Positions 1 to 6,110 of a stretch of 6,778 bases of DNA are shown here, one piece after another. The notes beneath the pieces were generated by a model. That model searched no databases. It had not been told where the DNA came from and saw only the letters and a list, made by a program, of their open reading frames with translations. The DNA lies in contig CABPXX010000069.1 in the NCBI GenBank assembly GCA_902461475.1, positions 1 to 6,778 on the forward strand, read 5' to 3'. Position numbers and translations under genes: made by a program. The DNA comes from an uncultured Eubacteriales bacterium (GTDB lineage: Bacteria; Bacillota; Clostridia; Oscillospirales; Oscillospiraceae). Each line of letters opens with the position of its first letter. Positions within the stretch are counted from its first letter, which is position 1.

Positions 1-86
1 CCCCGGAGCCGGTGAACTGGTGGAAGAAGGGGACCTCCTTTTTGAAGGCCAAGTTCTCTGGCAAGAAGTATGGCTCCAGCTTTTGA
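1..86 (+). CDS. C-terminal end of an unidentified upstream protein (partial)
   Basis: The reading frame starting at base 3 is open to a TGA at 84-86 and encodes 27 residues, beginning PEPVNWWKKG and ending KKYGSSF. The third codon positions are nearly all G or C, as in the genes downstream, whereas the other open frame here (stop at 101-103) lacks this bias. The tail is basic and aromatic-rich. It is too short to assign to a family. It ends 24 nt before the next gene and runs in the same direction, so it is probably an earlier member of the same polysaccharide operon. A transferase or modifying enzyme would fit the context, but that is inference only. Confidence 0.6.
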   Translation, partial: PEPVNWWKKGTSFLKAKFSGKKYGSSF

Positions 87-110
87 GACGTTGGAATAGG
101 TGAAATTGGG

Positions 111-1151
111 ATGGAAGAAGAAAAGATAACCGTCAGTGTGGTGGTACCTGTGTACCAGACGCCCCTAGAGCTGCTGCGTCGCTGCCTGGACAGCCTGGAG
201 GCCCAGACTCTGGAGGGGGTGGAGGTGCTGCTGGCCTTTGACGAGCCGGCGGACGGGTACCGGGACACCGTGGCCCCCTACGCCCAGCGCATGGCCCTGC
301 GGGCGCTGGAACTGCCCCACGGGGGCGTGTCGGCGGCCCGGAATGCGGGCATCCGCCACGCCAAAGGAGAGTGGATCTCCTTTGTGGATGCCGACGACTG
401 GATCGACCCGGACATGCTGGCCCGACAGGTCCAGGAAGGGAAGGCCAGGGGTGCGGACATCGTGATGAGCGACCACACCATGGAGTATGGAACCCAGGCC
501 CAGCCCCGCAGTTACCACAGCGGGGCCGTTGTGTTTGCCGGGGCGGACAAGGACCGCTTTGAGCAGGATGTGCTCAAGCCCCAGACCGGGGCGGGCTTTG
601 CCACCGCCAAGCTGCTGCGCCGGGCGCTGCTCATGGAGGGAGAGATTTTCTTCCGGGAGGAGCTGTCGGCGGCGGAGGATGCGGAGTTTATGTTCCGAGC
701 TGCCTGTGCCGCCCGTTGCATTTCCTACCTGCCCCTGCCCATGTACCACTACTGGTTCAATGCCGCCTCGGCGGTGCGCCGTTACCGCTCCGACTATGCC
801 CAGCGGTACATCCGCTCCATGGAGGCCATCCGGGCGGACCTGGACCAGATAGGGGACCGGGAGTATTGCCGGGACGCCTACCACAGCTGTGTGCTCTATC
901 ACCTGCTGCTCATCGCCGTCAACGACTCCTTCCACCCGGACAACGGGCTGGGGGGACGGGCCCAGCGGAAGGCGTTCCGGGACCTGGTGCACACCCCGCT
1001 GTTTGCCCAGTCGTTGGAGCACATGCACCTGGGAGACTTCTCCACCACCCGGAAGGTAACCCTGCTGTGCGTGAAGCTCCGATTCTACTACGGGGTGTAT
1101 CTCATTGCCAAGGTCCGGCACTGGCAGTTTCGGAAATTTGCAGGACAGTAA
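111..1151 (+). CDS. GT2-family glycosyltransferase (GT-A fold)
   Basis: A 346-residue protein that should transfer a sugar from a nucleotide-sugar to the growing lipid-linked repeat unit at the cytoplasmic face of the membrane. The N-terminal beta strand VSVVVPVY (about residues 8-15) opens a GT-A domain. The motif GGVSAARN lies at 71-78 and the metal/nucleotide-binding DADD at 93-96. An acidic ED pair at 189-190, in a FREELSAAEDAEF context, sits where the family's catalytic base usually lies. Residues from about 200 form a helical extension with an aromatic and basic tail (RFYYGVYLIAKVRHW) that may help membrane association. The usual VDDGS motif after the second strand is replaced by AFDEP (42-46). 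The ATG at 111 is preceded by an AGGTGA ribosome site at 98-103, spacing 7 nt. The family is certain from the motifs; donor and acceptor sugars cannot be read from sequence. The gene ends 9 nt before the next start, which suggests co-transcription. Confidence 0.93.
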   Translation: MEEEKITVSVVVPVYQTPLELLRRCLDSLEAQTLEGVEVLLAFDEPADGYRDTVAPYAQRMALRALELPHGGVSAARNAGIRHAKGEWISFVDADDWIDPDMLARQVQEGKARGADIVMSDHTMEYGTQAQPRSYHSGAVVFAGADKDRFEQDVLKPQTGAGFATAKLLRRALLMEGEIFFREELSAAEDAEFMFRAACAARCISYLPLPMYHYWFNAASAVRRYRSDYAQRYIRSMEAIRADLDQIGDREYCRDAYHSCVLYHLLLIAVNDSFHPDNGLGGRAQRKAFRDLVHTPLFAQSLEHMHLGDFSTTRKVTLLCVKLRFYYGVYLIAKVRHWQFRKFAGQ

Positions 1152-1160
1152 GGAAGAAAC

Positions 1161-2267
1161 ATGAAAAAAGTATTGGTATTTGGTATGACGGAAAACCCCG
1201 GCGGGGTGGAGAGCGTCATTATGAACTATTACCGGGCCATGGATCGCAGCCGGGTGCAGCTGGATTTCCTGTGCAACTCGGACACCGTGGCCTATGAAGA
1301 GGAGATTGTGGCCCTGGGTGGCACCGTCTACAAGATTCCCGCCCGGCGGGACGGACGGCGGGCCTTCCACCAGGCACTGGACGCCTTTATGGCCCAGCAC
1401 GCCCGGGAGTACTGCGCCATCTGGGTCAACGTGTGCAGCCTGGCCAACATCGACTATCTGAAAGCGGCCAAGAAGTATGGCATCCCCAAGCGCATCATCC
1501 ACTGCCACAACGCCGCCAACGGGGATAGCTTCCTGCGGGGGCTCCTGCACCGGTATAATCGGCGGGTGGTGCGGGGCGTGGCTACCGACTTCTGGTCCTG
1601 CTCCGACGGGGCCTGCCCCTGGTTTTACGGGGCTGAGGCGGGGAAGCTCCCCCACTATCAGCTCATCACCAACGCCATTGACCCGGCCCAGTTTACCCCC
1701 GACCCCCAGGTGCGGCAGGAGTATCGCCGCCAGCTGGGGTGCGAGGACGCCCTGGTGGTGGGACACGTGGGGCGGTTCCACTTTCAAAAAAACCAGAGCT
1801 TTCTCCTGGACGTAGTCTCGGAGCTGGCCCGCATGGGCCAGCCGGTGAAGGCGCTGCTGGTGGGCCAGGGGGAGGACCTGGAGCCCATGCGTGAGAAGGC
1901 CCGCTCTCTGGGGCTGGAGGGCCAAGTGGAATTTCTGGGGGTGCGGTCCGACACCGCCCAGCTCTACCAGGCCATGGACGTGTTTGTCTTCCCCTCCCAA
2001 TTTGAGGGGCTGCCCATGGCTCTCCTGGAGGCCCAGGCAAACGGCCTGCCCTGTGTGGTGTCCGACGCCATTGTGCCGGAGATTCAGGTCAACCCCAATC
2101 TATACCGCCTCTCCCTCCAGGACAGCCCCAAGCAGTGGGCGGAGTGTGTGGTACACAAAGCCCTCAAGGCGGGGCGGGTGGACCAGACCCAGTTTGCCCA
2201 CTCCCCCTATGACATCAACAGCCAGGTGCAGCGTCTGCAAGCGCTGCTGACAGAGGAGGCACTATGA
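1161..2267 (+). CDS. GT4-family glycosyltransferase, EpsF-like (GT-B fold)
   Basis: A 368-residue retaining-type glycosyltransferase, the normal length for the family, acting in the cytoplasm on the repeat unit. The N-terminal acceptor domain begins with KKVLVFGMTENPGGVESV, in which the GG loop (14-15) is typical. It is followed by NYYRAMD and an AYEEEI...LGG stretch also seen in Bacillus EpsF-type proteins. The C-terminal donor domain starts near residue 198 with GHVGRFHFQKN (201-211), whose R205 and K210 are the expected phosphate-binding residues. The EX7E signature follows, with E282 and E290 within FEGLPMALLE, and then ANGLPCVVSD. The final region RLSLQDSPKQWAE also matches EpsF style from memory. 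The ATG at 1161 has an AAGGA ribosome site that starts inside the previous stop codon. The stop overlaps the next ATG by 4 nt, which indicates translational coupling. The sugar specificity is unknown. Confidence 0.93.
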   Translation: MKKVLVFGMTENPGGVESVIMNYYRAMDRSRVQLDFLCNSDTVAYEEEIVALGGTVYKIPARRDGRRAFHQALDAFMAQHAREYCAIWVNVCSLANIDYLKAAKKYGIPKRIIHCHNAANGDSFLRGLLHRYNRRVVRGVATDFWSCSDGACPWFYGAEAGKLPHYQLITNAIDPAQFTPDPQVRQEYRRQLGCEDALVVGHVGRFHFQKNQSFLLDVVSELARMGQPVKALLVGQGEDLEPMREKARSLGLEGQVEFLGVRSDTAQLYQAMDVFVFPSQFEGLPMALLEAQANGLPCVVSDAIVPEIQVNPNLYRLSLQDSPKQWAECVVHKALKAGRVDQTQFAHSPYDINSQVQRLQALLTEEAL

Positions 2268-3319
2268 AGCAATTCTGCATTGTGGAGCGGGACTCCCACG
2301 AGTTCCACGCAGGCTCCAAGGCCCGCAACGATGTGGGAGAGATTCTCACCGCCCAGGGGTGGACAGCCCTGCCCGTCCACCGCAGCCAGGGCAAGGGCAC
2401 CCCAGACAAGCTGAAAATGGCGGCGGTGACCTGGATGGACTGGCGGGGGGTGGCCAAGCAGTTGTCCCCCGGGGACACTCTGCTGGTGCAGTACCCCCTG
2501 GATATGTACCCCAAGGTCAGCCGTCTGGCCATCCCCTTTTTGCGGGGGATGAAGGAAAAGGGCGTGCAGCTCATTTTCCTCATCCACGACCTGGACAGCC
2601 TGCGGGGCGTGGAGGGCAACGGAGAGCGGCAGTTCTTGGAGCTTGCCGACCTGCTCATCGCCCACAACCAGGAGATGACGGAATACTTATGCGAGCAGGG
2701 GTACGGGGACAAGGCCATCCGCACCCTGGACCTCTTTGACTATCTGTTGGAGGAGGAGCCCACCGTCTGCAATACCCAGGACCCCTGGGAGGTGGTGGTG
2801 GCGGGCAATCTCCGGCCGGACAAGGCGGGGTATGTCTACCACTTGGGCCAGCTGGACTCCAAGGTCCGCTTCCGCCTCTACGGCCCCAACTATCAGGAGG
2901 GGGTGCCCCAGGTGGGGGTGAAGTACTGCGGTCAGTTCCCCCCCGAGCAGCTGCCCCAGACCCTGCGGGGCGGCTTCGGCCTGGTGTGGGACGGCGATCG
3001 GCTGGACTGCTGTGACGGGGTGTTCGGCACCTACCTGAAGTACAACAACCCCCACAAGGCATCCCTCTATCTGGCCTGTGGCATCCCGGTGATGGTGTGG
3101 GATCAGTCCGCCCTGGCCGACTATGTGGTGGAGCACCATTTAGGGCTAGCGGTGGGCAGCCTGGAAGAGCTGCCCCGGCGGCTGCAGCACATGAGCCGGG
3201 AGGAGTACCAGACCCTGTGCCAGGGGGCCCGGGAGATGGGCGCCCGGCTGCGCCGGGGCGCCATGCTGGGCCGGGTGCTCCGGGCCTACGAATCATCCAA
3301 AGACGAGGTGACAGAATGA
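2264..3319 (+). CDS. WbbI/Gtf3-type glycosyltransferase, probable beta-1,6-galactofuranosyltransferase
   Basis: A 351-residue protein resembling E. coli WbbI, a galactofuranosyltransferase of about 330 residues, and the Gtf3 group of streptococci. Matches recalled from WbbI include the N-terminal GSKARND (17-23), LIHDLDSLRG (106-115), IAHNQEMTEYL (132-142), AGNLRPDK (180-187), FGLVWDGD (238-245) and YLKYNNPHKASLYL (257-270). IPVMVWDQSALADYVV (274-289) and LAVGSLEEL (295-303) also match. The NNPHK segment forms part of the donor nucleotide site in this family. It has no signal peptide and is expected to act in the cytoplasm. The ATG overlaps the preceding stop (ATGA) and has a strong AGGAGG site at 2254-2259 with 4-nt spacing. 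If the specificity is conserved, the polysaccharide contains galactofuranose and a UDP-galactopyranose mutase (glf) should lie elsewhere in the genome. Gtf3 relatives transfer glucose, so the family call is firmer than the sugar. Confidence 0.88.
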   Translation: MKQFCIVERDSHEFHAGSKARNDVGEILTAQGWTALPVHRSQGKGTPDKLKMAAVTWMDWRGVAKQLSPGDTLLVQYPLDMYPKVSRLAIPFLRGMKEKGVQLIFLIHDLDSLRGVEGNGERQFLELADLLIAHNQEMTEYLCEQGYGDKAIRTLDLFDYLLEEEPTVCNTQDPWEVVVAGNLRPDKAGYVYHLGQLDSKVRFRLYGPNYQEGVPQVGVKYCGQFPPEQLPQTLRGGFGLVWDGDRLDCCDGVFGTYLKYNNPHKASLYLACGIPVMVWDQSALADYVVEHHLGLAVGSLEELPRRLQHMSREEYQTLCQGAREMGARLRRGAMLGRVLRAYESSKDEVTE

Positions 3320-4551
3320 AGACCCATGATGTTTGGCGCCTGCGTCTGTTCTGGTGCGCCTTCTTGCTCTATCTGGTGGCCACCACCCTGCAATTTACCA
3401 TGCTCACCGAGGTGGGCGGGGTGGCCAAGGTGCTGACCCTGGCCCGCTACCTCTCCTTTGCCCTGGCCGGGGTGAAGATTCTGTGGGACTGGGCGCTGCT
3501 GGGCCTGGGGGAGGGGGGACGGTGGTCCCTCACCCGGGAGGCCATAGGTTGTGCCTTGAAATATGCCATTCTGGGCGGCGTGACACTGCTGGTGGTAGTA
3601 ACCTCCAAGGACACCCTGCCCCTGTTTGTGCTGGCCCTACTGCTGGCCGCCCGTGGAGTGGAGTTGGATAAAATCTTCGCCGTGGCCCTTCCCGTGCAGG
3701 TGGGGCTGCAGGTGCTGGTGTTCGCCTCCGCCTTTGTGGGGCTGCTCCCTGACCTGACCTATGTGCGGGAGGACGCCACGGTGCGCCACTCCCTGGGCTT
3801 TACCTATCCCACCGTGGCCATGACCTACTTCTTCTTCCTTCTGATTTGCGCCATGTGGCGGCGCAAGAAGGGCATTTCCCTGGTGGTTGGGGTGGTGCTG
3901 TTGGCCCTCACCGGGGGGCTTTACTATCTCACCGACGCCCGCAACGGCTTTTTGCTTTCCTGCGTGGTGATTCTGGTGGAGATGGTGCTGGGCCAGCGGT
4001 CCCGCTGGGAGGGCTTGGCCCGCCGCCTGAGTGAGAAACGATGGTGCCAGGTGTTGTGCCGGGTGGTGCGGTTTGGCTATGAATACTGCGCCGTGCTCCT
4101 GTGTGTTTTGTTGGCGGGACTGTGCTTGCTCTATCCCGCCCAACCGGCAGCCATGCTCAACAGCCTGCTCTCTGACCGCATCCGCCTCACCGCCCAGGCA
4201 GCGGCCAACTACGGCATCCACCTGTTGGGCAACTCCATCCAGTGGATAGGCTACGGCGGAACCACCAACTGGGAGCATCTGGGCAACACCTACAACTTTG
4301 TGGATTGCTCCTACTCCCTGACCCTGTTCAACTATGGTGTGGTATTCTCCGCTCTGGTCCTGGTGGGGCTGGTACTGCTGGGCAAGCGGCTGTACAAACA
4401 GGGCAATTGGAACCACTGCTTCCTCTATCTCATGGTGTTGGGATGCTGCTTCATTGAGCCTCGGCTGCTGGAAGTACACCTGGACTTGTTGCTCTTTGCC
4501 GCCGCCCCCATCCTGTACACCTGTCCCAAGTGGCTGGAAGGCAGGAAGTGA
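3316..4551 (+). CDS. Wzy-type polysaccharide polymerase (multi-pass membrane protein)
   Basis: A 411-residue integral membrane protein expected to join repeat units on the outer face of the membrane. About 10-12 hydrophobic segments can be read, roughly at residues 10-26, 36-56, 78-96, 100-114, 119-143, 163-180, 187-205, 211-226, 255-274, 340-356, 365-380 and 386-401. RHSLGFTYP (157-165) and the arginine in TDARNGFLLS (206-215) resemble conserved patches of O-antigen polymerases. A longer polar stretch at about 275-335 ends in NFVDCSYSLTLFNYG and fits the large extracellular loop before the last helices. The start is the ATG at 3316, which overlaps the previous stop (ATGA) and has GAGGTGA at 3305-3311. 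The frame is open back to 3097, but that extension lies wholly inside the upstream gene and is not membrane-like. Primary sequence is poorly conserved in this family, so the call rests on topology, motifs and position next to a flippase. An O-antigen ligase-like role is the main alternative. Confidence 0.82.
   Translation: MKTHDVWRLRLFWCAFLLYLVATTLQFTMLTEVGGVAKVLTLARYLSFALAGVKILWDWALLGLGEGGRWSLTREAIGCALKYAILGGVTLLVVVTSKDTLPLFVLALLLAARGVELDKIFAVALPVQVGLQVLVFASAFVGLLPDLTYVREDATVRHSLGFTYPTVAMTYFFFLLICAMWRRKKGISLVVGVVLLALTGGLYYLTDARNGFLLSCVVILVEMVLGQRSRWEGLARRLSEKRWCQVLCRVVRFGYEYCAVLLCVLLAGLCLLYPAQPAAMLNSLLSDRIRLTAQAAANYGIHLLGNSIQWIGYGGTTNWEHLGNTYNFVDCSYSLTLFNYGVVFSALVLVGLVLLGKRLYKQGNWNHCFLYLMVLGCCFIEPRLLEVHLDLLLFAAAPILYTCPKWLEGRK
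4543..4548 (+). promoter_or_regulatory. Ribosome binding site that sets the flippase start
   Basis: AGGAAG lies 5 nt before the ATG at 4554 and overlaps the last codons of the polymerase gene. It supports ATG 4554 over the in-frame GTG at 4530. Starting at 4554 also gives the usual flippase beginning MAKIQSVKFNFIMN. Confidence 0.7.
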
Positions 4552-4553
4552 CC

Positions 4554-6017
4554 ATGGCCAAGATTCAGTCGGTAAAATTCAATTTCATCATGAACAGCAT
4601 CCTCACCATGTCTGCCATGATCTTCCCCATTATCACCTACCCCTATGTGACCGGGATTTTGGGGCCTCAGGGGATTGGCACGGTGTCCTTTGCCAACTCG
4701 GTGGTGACTTACTTCTCCATGTTTGCCCAGCTGGGCATTCCCACCTACGGCATCCGGGCCTGCGCCAAGGTGCGGGACAACCGGGAAGAGCTGTCCCGGG
4801 TGACCCAGGAGATCTTACTCATCAACTTGGTGACCTGCGTGGTGTCCTACGTGCTGTTCTTCCTCTCGCTCCAGGCCATCCCCCAGCTCCGGGAGGAGAA
4901 GGGGCTGTACCTGGTGATGAGCACCATGATTTTGTTCAACTCCATCGGGGTGGAATGGTTGTATAAGGGCCTGGAGCAGTACCGCTATATCACTCTGCGG
5001 TCGGTGCTCTTTAAGTTCATCGCCCTGGTGGGCATGTTTCTGCTCATCCATGAGGAGGGAGACTATGTCATCTACGGCGGCATCACCATTTTTGCCTCCG
5101 TGGGGTCCAACCTCTTAAACCTCATCAATCTCAAGTGGCTGGTGGATGTGCGCCCCATGGGGCACTACAACTTCCGCCGCCACCTGCGGCCCATCTTCGT
5201 GTTCTTCGCTATGTCCATCGCCACCACCGTGTACACCAACATGGACAATGTGATGCTGGGCTTCCTCCGTGGCACCACGGAGAACGGCTACTATGATGCG
5301 GCTGTGAAGATCAAGAACATCCTGGTCAGCGTGGTGGCCTCCCTGGGTACCGTGCTGCTGCCCCGGGTGTCCTACTACGTGGAGCGGGGGGAGAAGGAGG
5401 CCTTTGCCCAGGCCACCCAGAAGGCCCTGCGGTTTGTCTTCCTTCTGTCGATACCCCTGTGCATCTACTTCATCCTCTTTGCCCGGCCATCCATCTACCT
5501 GCTGTCGGGCAAGGCCTTTGAAGCCTCCATTTTACCCATGCAGCTGATTATGCCCACCCTGGTGTTCATCGGCCTGACTAACATCATGGGCATTCAGATT
5601 TTAGTGCCCACCGGGCGGGAAAAGCAAGTGCTGTACTCTGAGATCGTGGGGGCCGTGGTGAATGTGGTGGTCAACTCCCTGCTCATCCCGCAGATGGGGG
5701 CCGCCGGAGCGGCCATCGGCACGGTGCTGGCGGAGCTGGCGGTGCTGGTGGTGCAGATCATCGCCCTGGGCCGGGAAATCCTCCCCGCTTTGGCAGGGCT
5801 GCCCTACCTGAAAACAGGGGCAGCTCTGGTGGCCGCTGTGGCGTCGGTGTGGTGGCTGCTGGGCAGCTCCCTCCACCCCCTCGTGGTGCTGATGGCCTCG
5901 GCGGTGCTGTTTTTCGCTGCCTACGGCGTGCTCCTGCTGCTGATGGGGGAGCGTATGGTGCGGGAGATCTGGTCCCAGGTGTGGGAAAAGACCGTGGGAA
6001 AAGTGTTGAAAAAGTAA
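4554..6017 (+). CDS. Wzx-type lipid-linked oligosaccharide flippase (polysaccharide transporter family)
   Basis: A 487-residue membrane transporter of the MOP superfamily, RfbX/Wzx group, which moves the undecaprenyl-linked repeat unit across the cytoplasmic membrane for polymerisation. The N-terminus is typical of Bacillota members: VKFNFIMNSILTMSAMIFP (7-25), then ITYPYVTGILGPQGIG (27-42) and FAQLGIPTYGIR (57-68). Further family-like patches are GVEWLYKGLEQY (132-143), NMDNVMLGFL (229-238), ENGYYDAAVKI (243-253) and GAAGAAIGTVLAE (382-394). About 14 hydrophobic segments are spread over the whole length, matching the family's size and topology. A basic tail (WEKTVGKVLKK) ends in the cytoplasm. 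The gene begins 2 nt after the polymerase stop, and this adjacency supports both assignments. Its last codons contain the -35 element of a promoter for the next gene. The transported glycan is not deducible from sequence. Confidence 0.95.
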   Translation: MAKIQSVKFNFIMNSILTMSAMIFPIITYPYVTGILGPQGIGTVSFANSVVTYFSMFAQLGIPTYGIRACAKVRDNREELSRVTQEILLINLVTCVVSYVLFFLSLQAIPQLREEKGLYLVMSTMILFNSIGVEWLYKGLEQYRYITLRSVLFKFIALVGMFLLIHEEGDYVIYGGITIFASVGSNLLNLINLKWLVDVRPMGHYNFRRHLRPIFVFFAMSIATTVYTNMDNVMLGFLRGTTENGYYDAAVKIKNILVSVVASLGTVLLPRVSYYVERGEKEAFAQATQKALRFVFLLSIPLCIYFILFARPSIYLLSGKAFEASILPMQLIMPTLVFIGLTNIMGIQILVPTGREKQVLYSEIVGAVVNVVVNSLLIPQMGAAGAAIGTVLAELAVLVVQIIALGREILPALAGLPYLKTGAALVAAVASVWWLLGSSLHPLVVLMASAVLFFAAYGVLLLLMGERMVREIWSQVWEKTVGKVLKK

Positions 6018-6034
6018 ATGGAATCTGGTATAAT
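6006..6034 (+). promoter_or_regulatory. Sigma-A-type promoter with extended -10, inside and after the flippase gene end
   Basis: TTGAAA (6006-6011) is separated by exactly 17 bp from a perfect TATAAT (6029-6034). A TG dinucleotide at 6026-6027 adds the extended -10 element. The -35 matches TTGACA at 5 of 6 positions and overlaps the final flippase codons. The predicted start of transcription is near 6041. In GC-rich DNA this combination is unlikely to be accidental. The promoter points at the DUF4422 gene, but the terminator at 6065-6097 lies in between. Confidence 0.8.
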
Positions 6035-6064
6035 TCGTTGGATAAACACCAGCGAGGACAAAAG

Positions 6065-6097
6065 GAAGCTGGCGCATCCCGCCAGCTTCTCTTTTTT
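6065..6097 (+). terminator. Strong intrinsic terminator between the flippase and DUF4422 genes
   Basis: A perfect 10-bp inverted repeat has left arm GAAGCTGGCG (6065-6074), a 5-nt CATCC loop (6075-6079) and right arm CGCCAGCTTC (6080-6089). It is followed by TCTTTTTT (6090-6097). The stem is GC-rich and the T-tract immediate, so it meets the standard form of a Rho-independent terminator. It can end the upstream operon transcript, and it also lies about 24 nt downstream of the predicted start from the promoter at 6006-6034. Only 13 nt separate it from the next start codon. Confidence 0.92.
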
Positions 6098-6104
6098 GGG
6101 AGGG
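6098..6104 (+). promoter_or_regulatory. Shine-Dalgarno site for the TTG start of the DUF4422 gene
   Basis: GGGAGGG directly abuts the terminator T-tract and lies 6 nt before the TTG at 6111. It is the strongest ribosome site in the interval and decides the start codon, because the in-frame ATG at 6018 has no comparable site. RNA made by polymerase that stops at the terminator would lack this site, so termination should shut off translation of the gene completely. Confidence 0.75.
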
Positions 6105-6110
6105 AACCCC

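Noticed and set aside
165..2000. A 611-codon open frame on the minus strand across the two glycosyltransferase genes
   Set aside because: It is opposite two well-supported genes in GC-rich DNA, its translation is low-complexity (His, Gly, Pro, Val rich) without family motifs, and the strong G/C third-position bias belongs to the plus strand.
3097..3315. An in-frame upstream extension of the polymerase gene by 73 codons
   Set aside because: It overlaps the well-conserved end of the WbbI-like gene, encodes a Gly/Ala/Pro-rich stretch, and the ATG at 3316 with its GAGGTGA site and ATGA overlap is a better start.
3637..4479. A 280-codon minus-strand open frame opposite the polymerase gene
   Set aside because: The translation is rich in Gln, His and Gly with no recognisable domain, as expected for the reverse of a hydrophobic membrane-protein gene.
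4530..4553. GTG at 4530 as the flippase start
   Set aside because: It adds eight residues atypical for the family, and AGGAAG at 4543-4548 is placed correctly for the ATG at 4554.
6041..6097. Riboswitch or T-box leader
   Set aside because: Only about 24 nt lie between the predicted start and the terminator stem, too short for a known aptamer, and no T-box or other conserved motif is visible.
6006..6110. Invertible (phase-variable) promoter
   Set aside because: Only the terminator's own short inverted repeat is present. No pair of inverted repeats flanks the promoter, and no recombinase gene is in the window.
6098..6110. Small hairpin hiding the ribosome site (GGG with CCC)
   Set aside because: Only about three base pairs can form with a 6-nt loop, too weak to be convincing.
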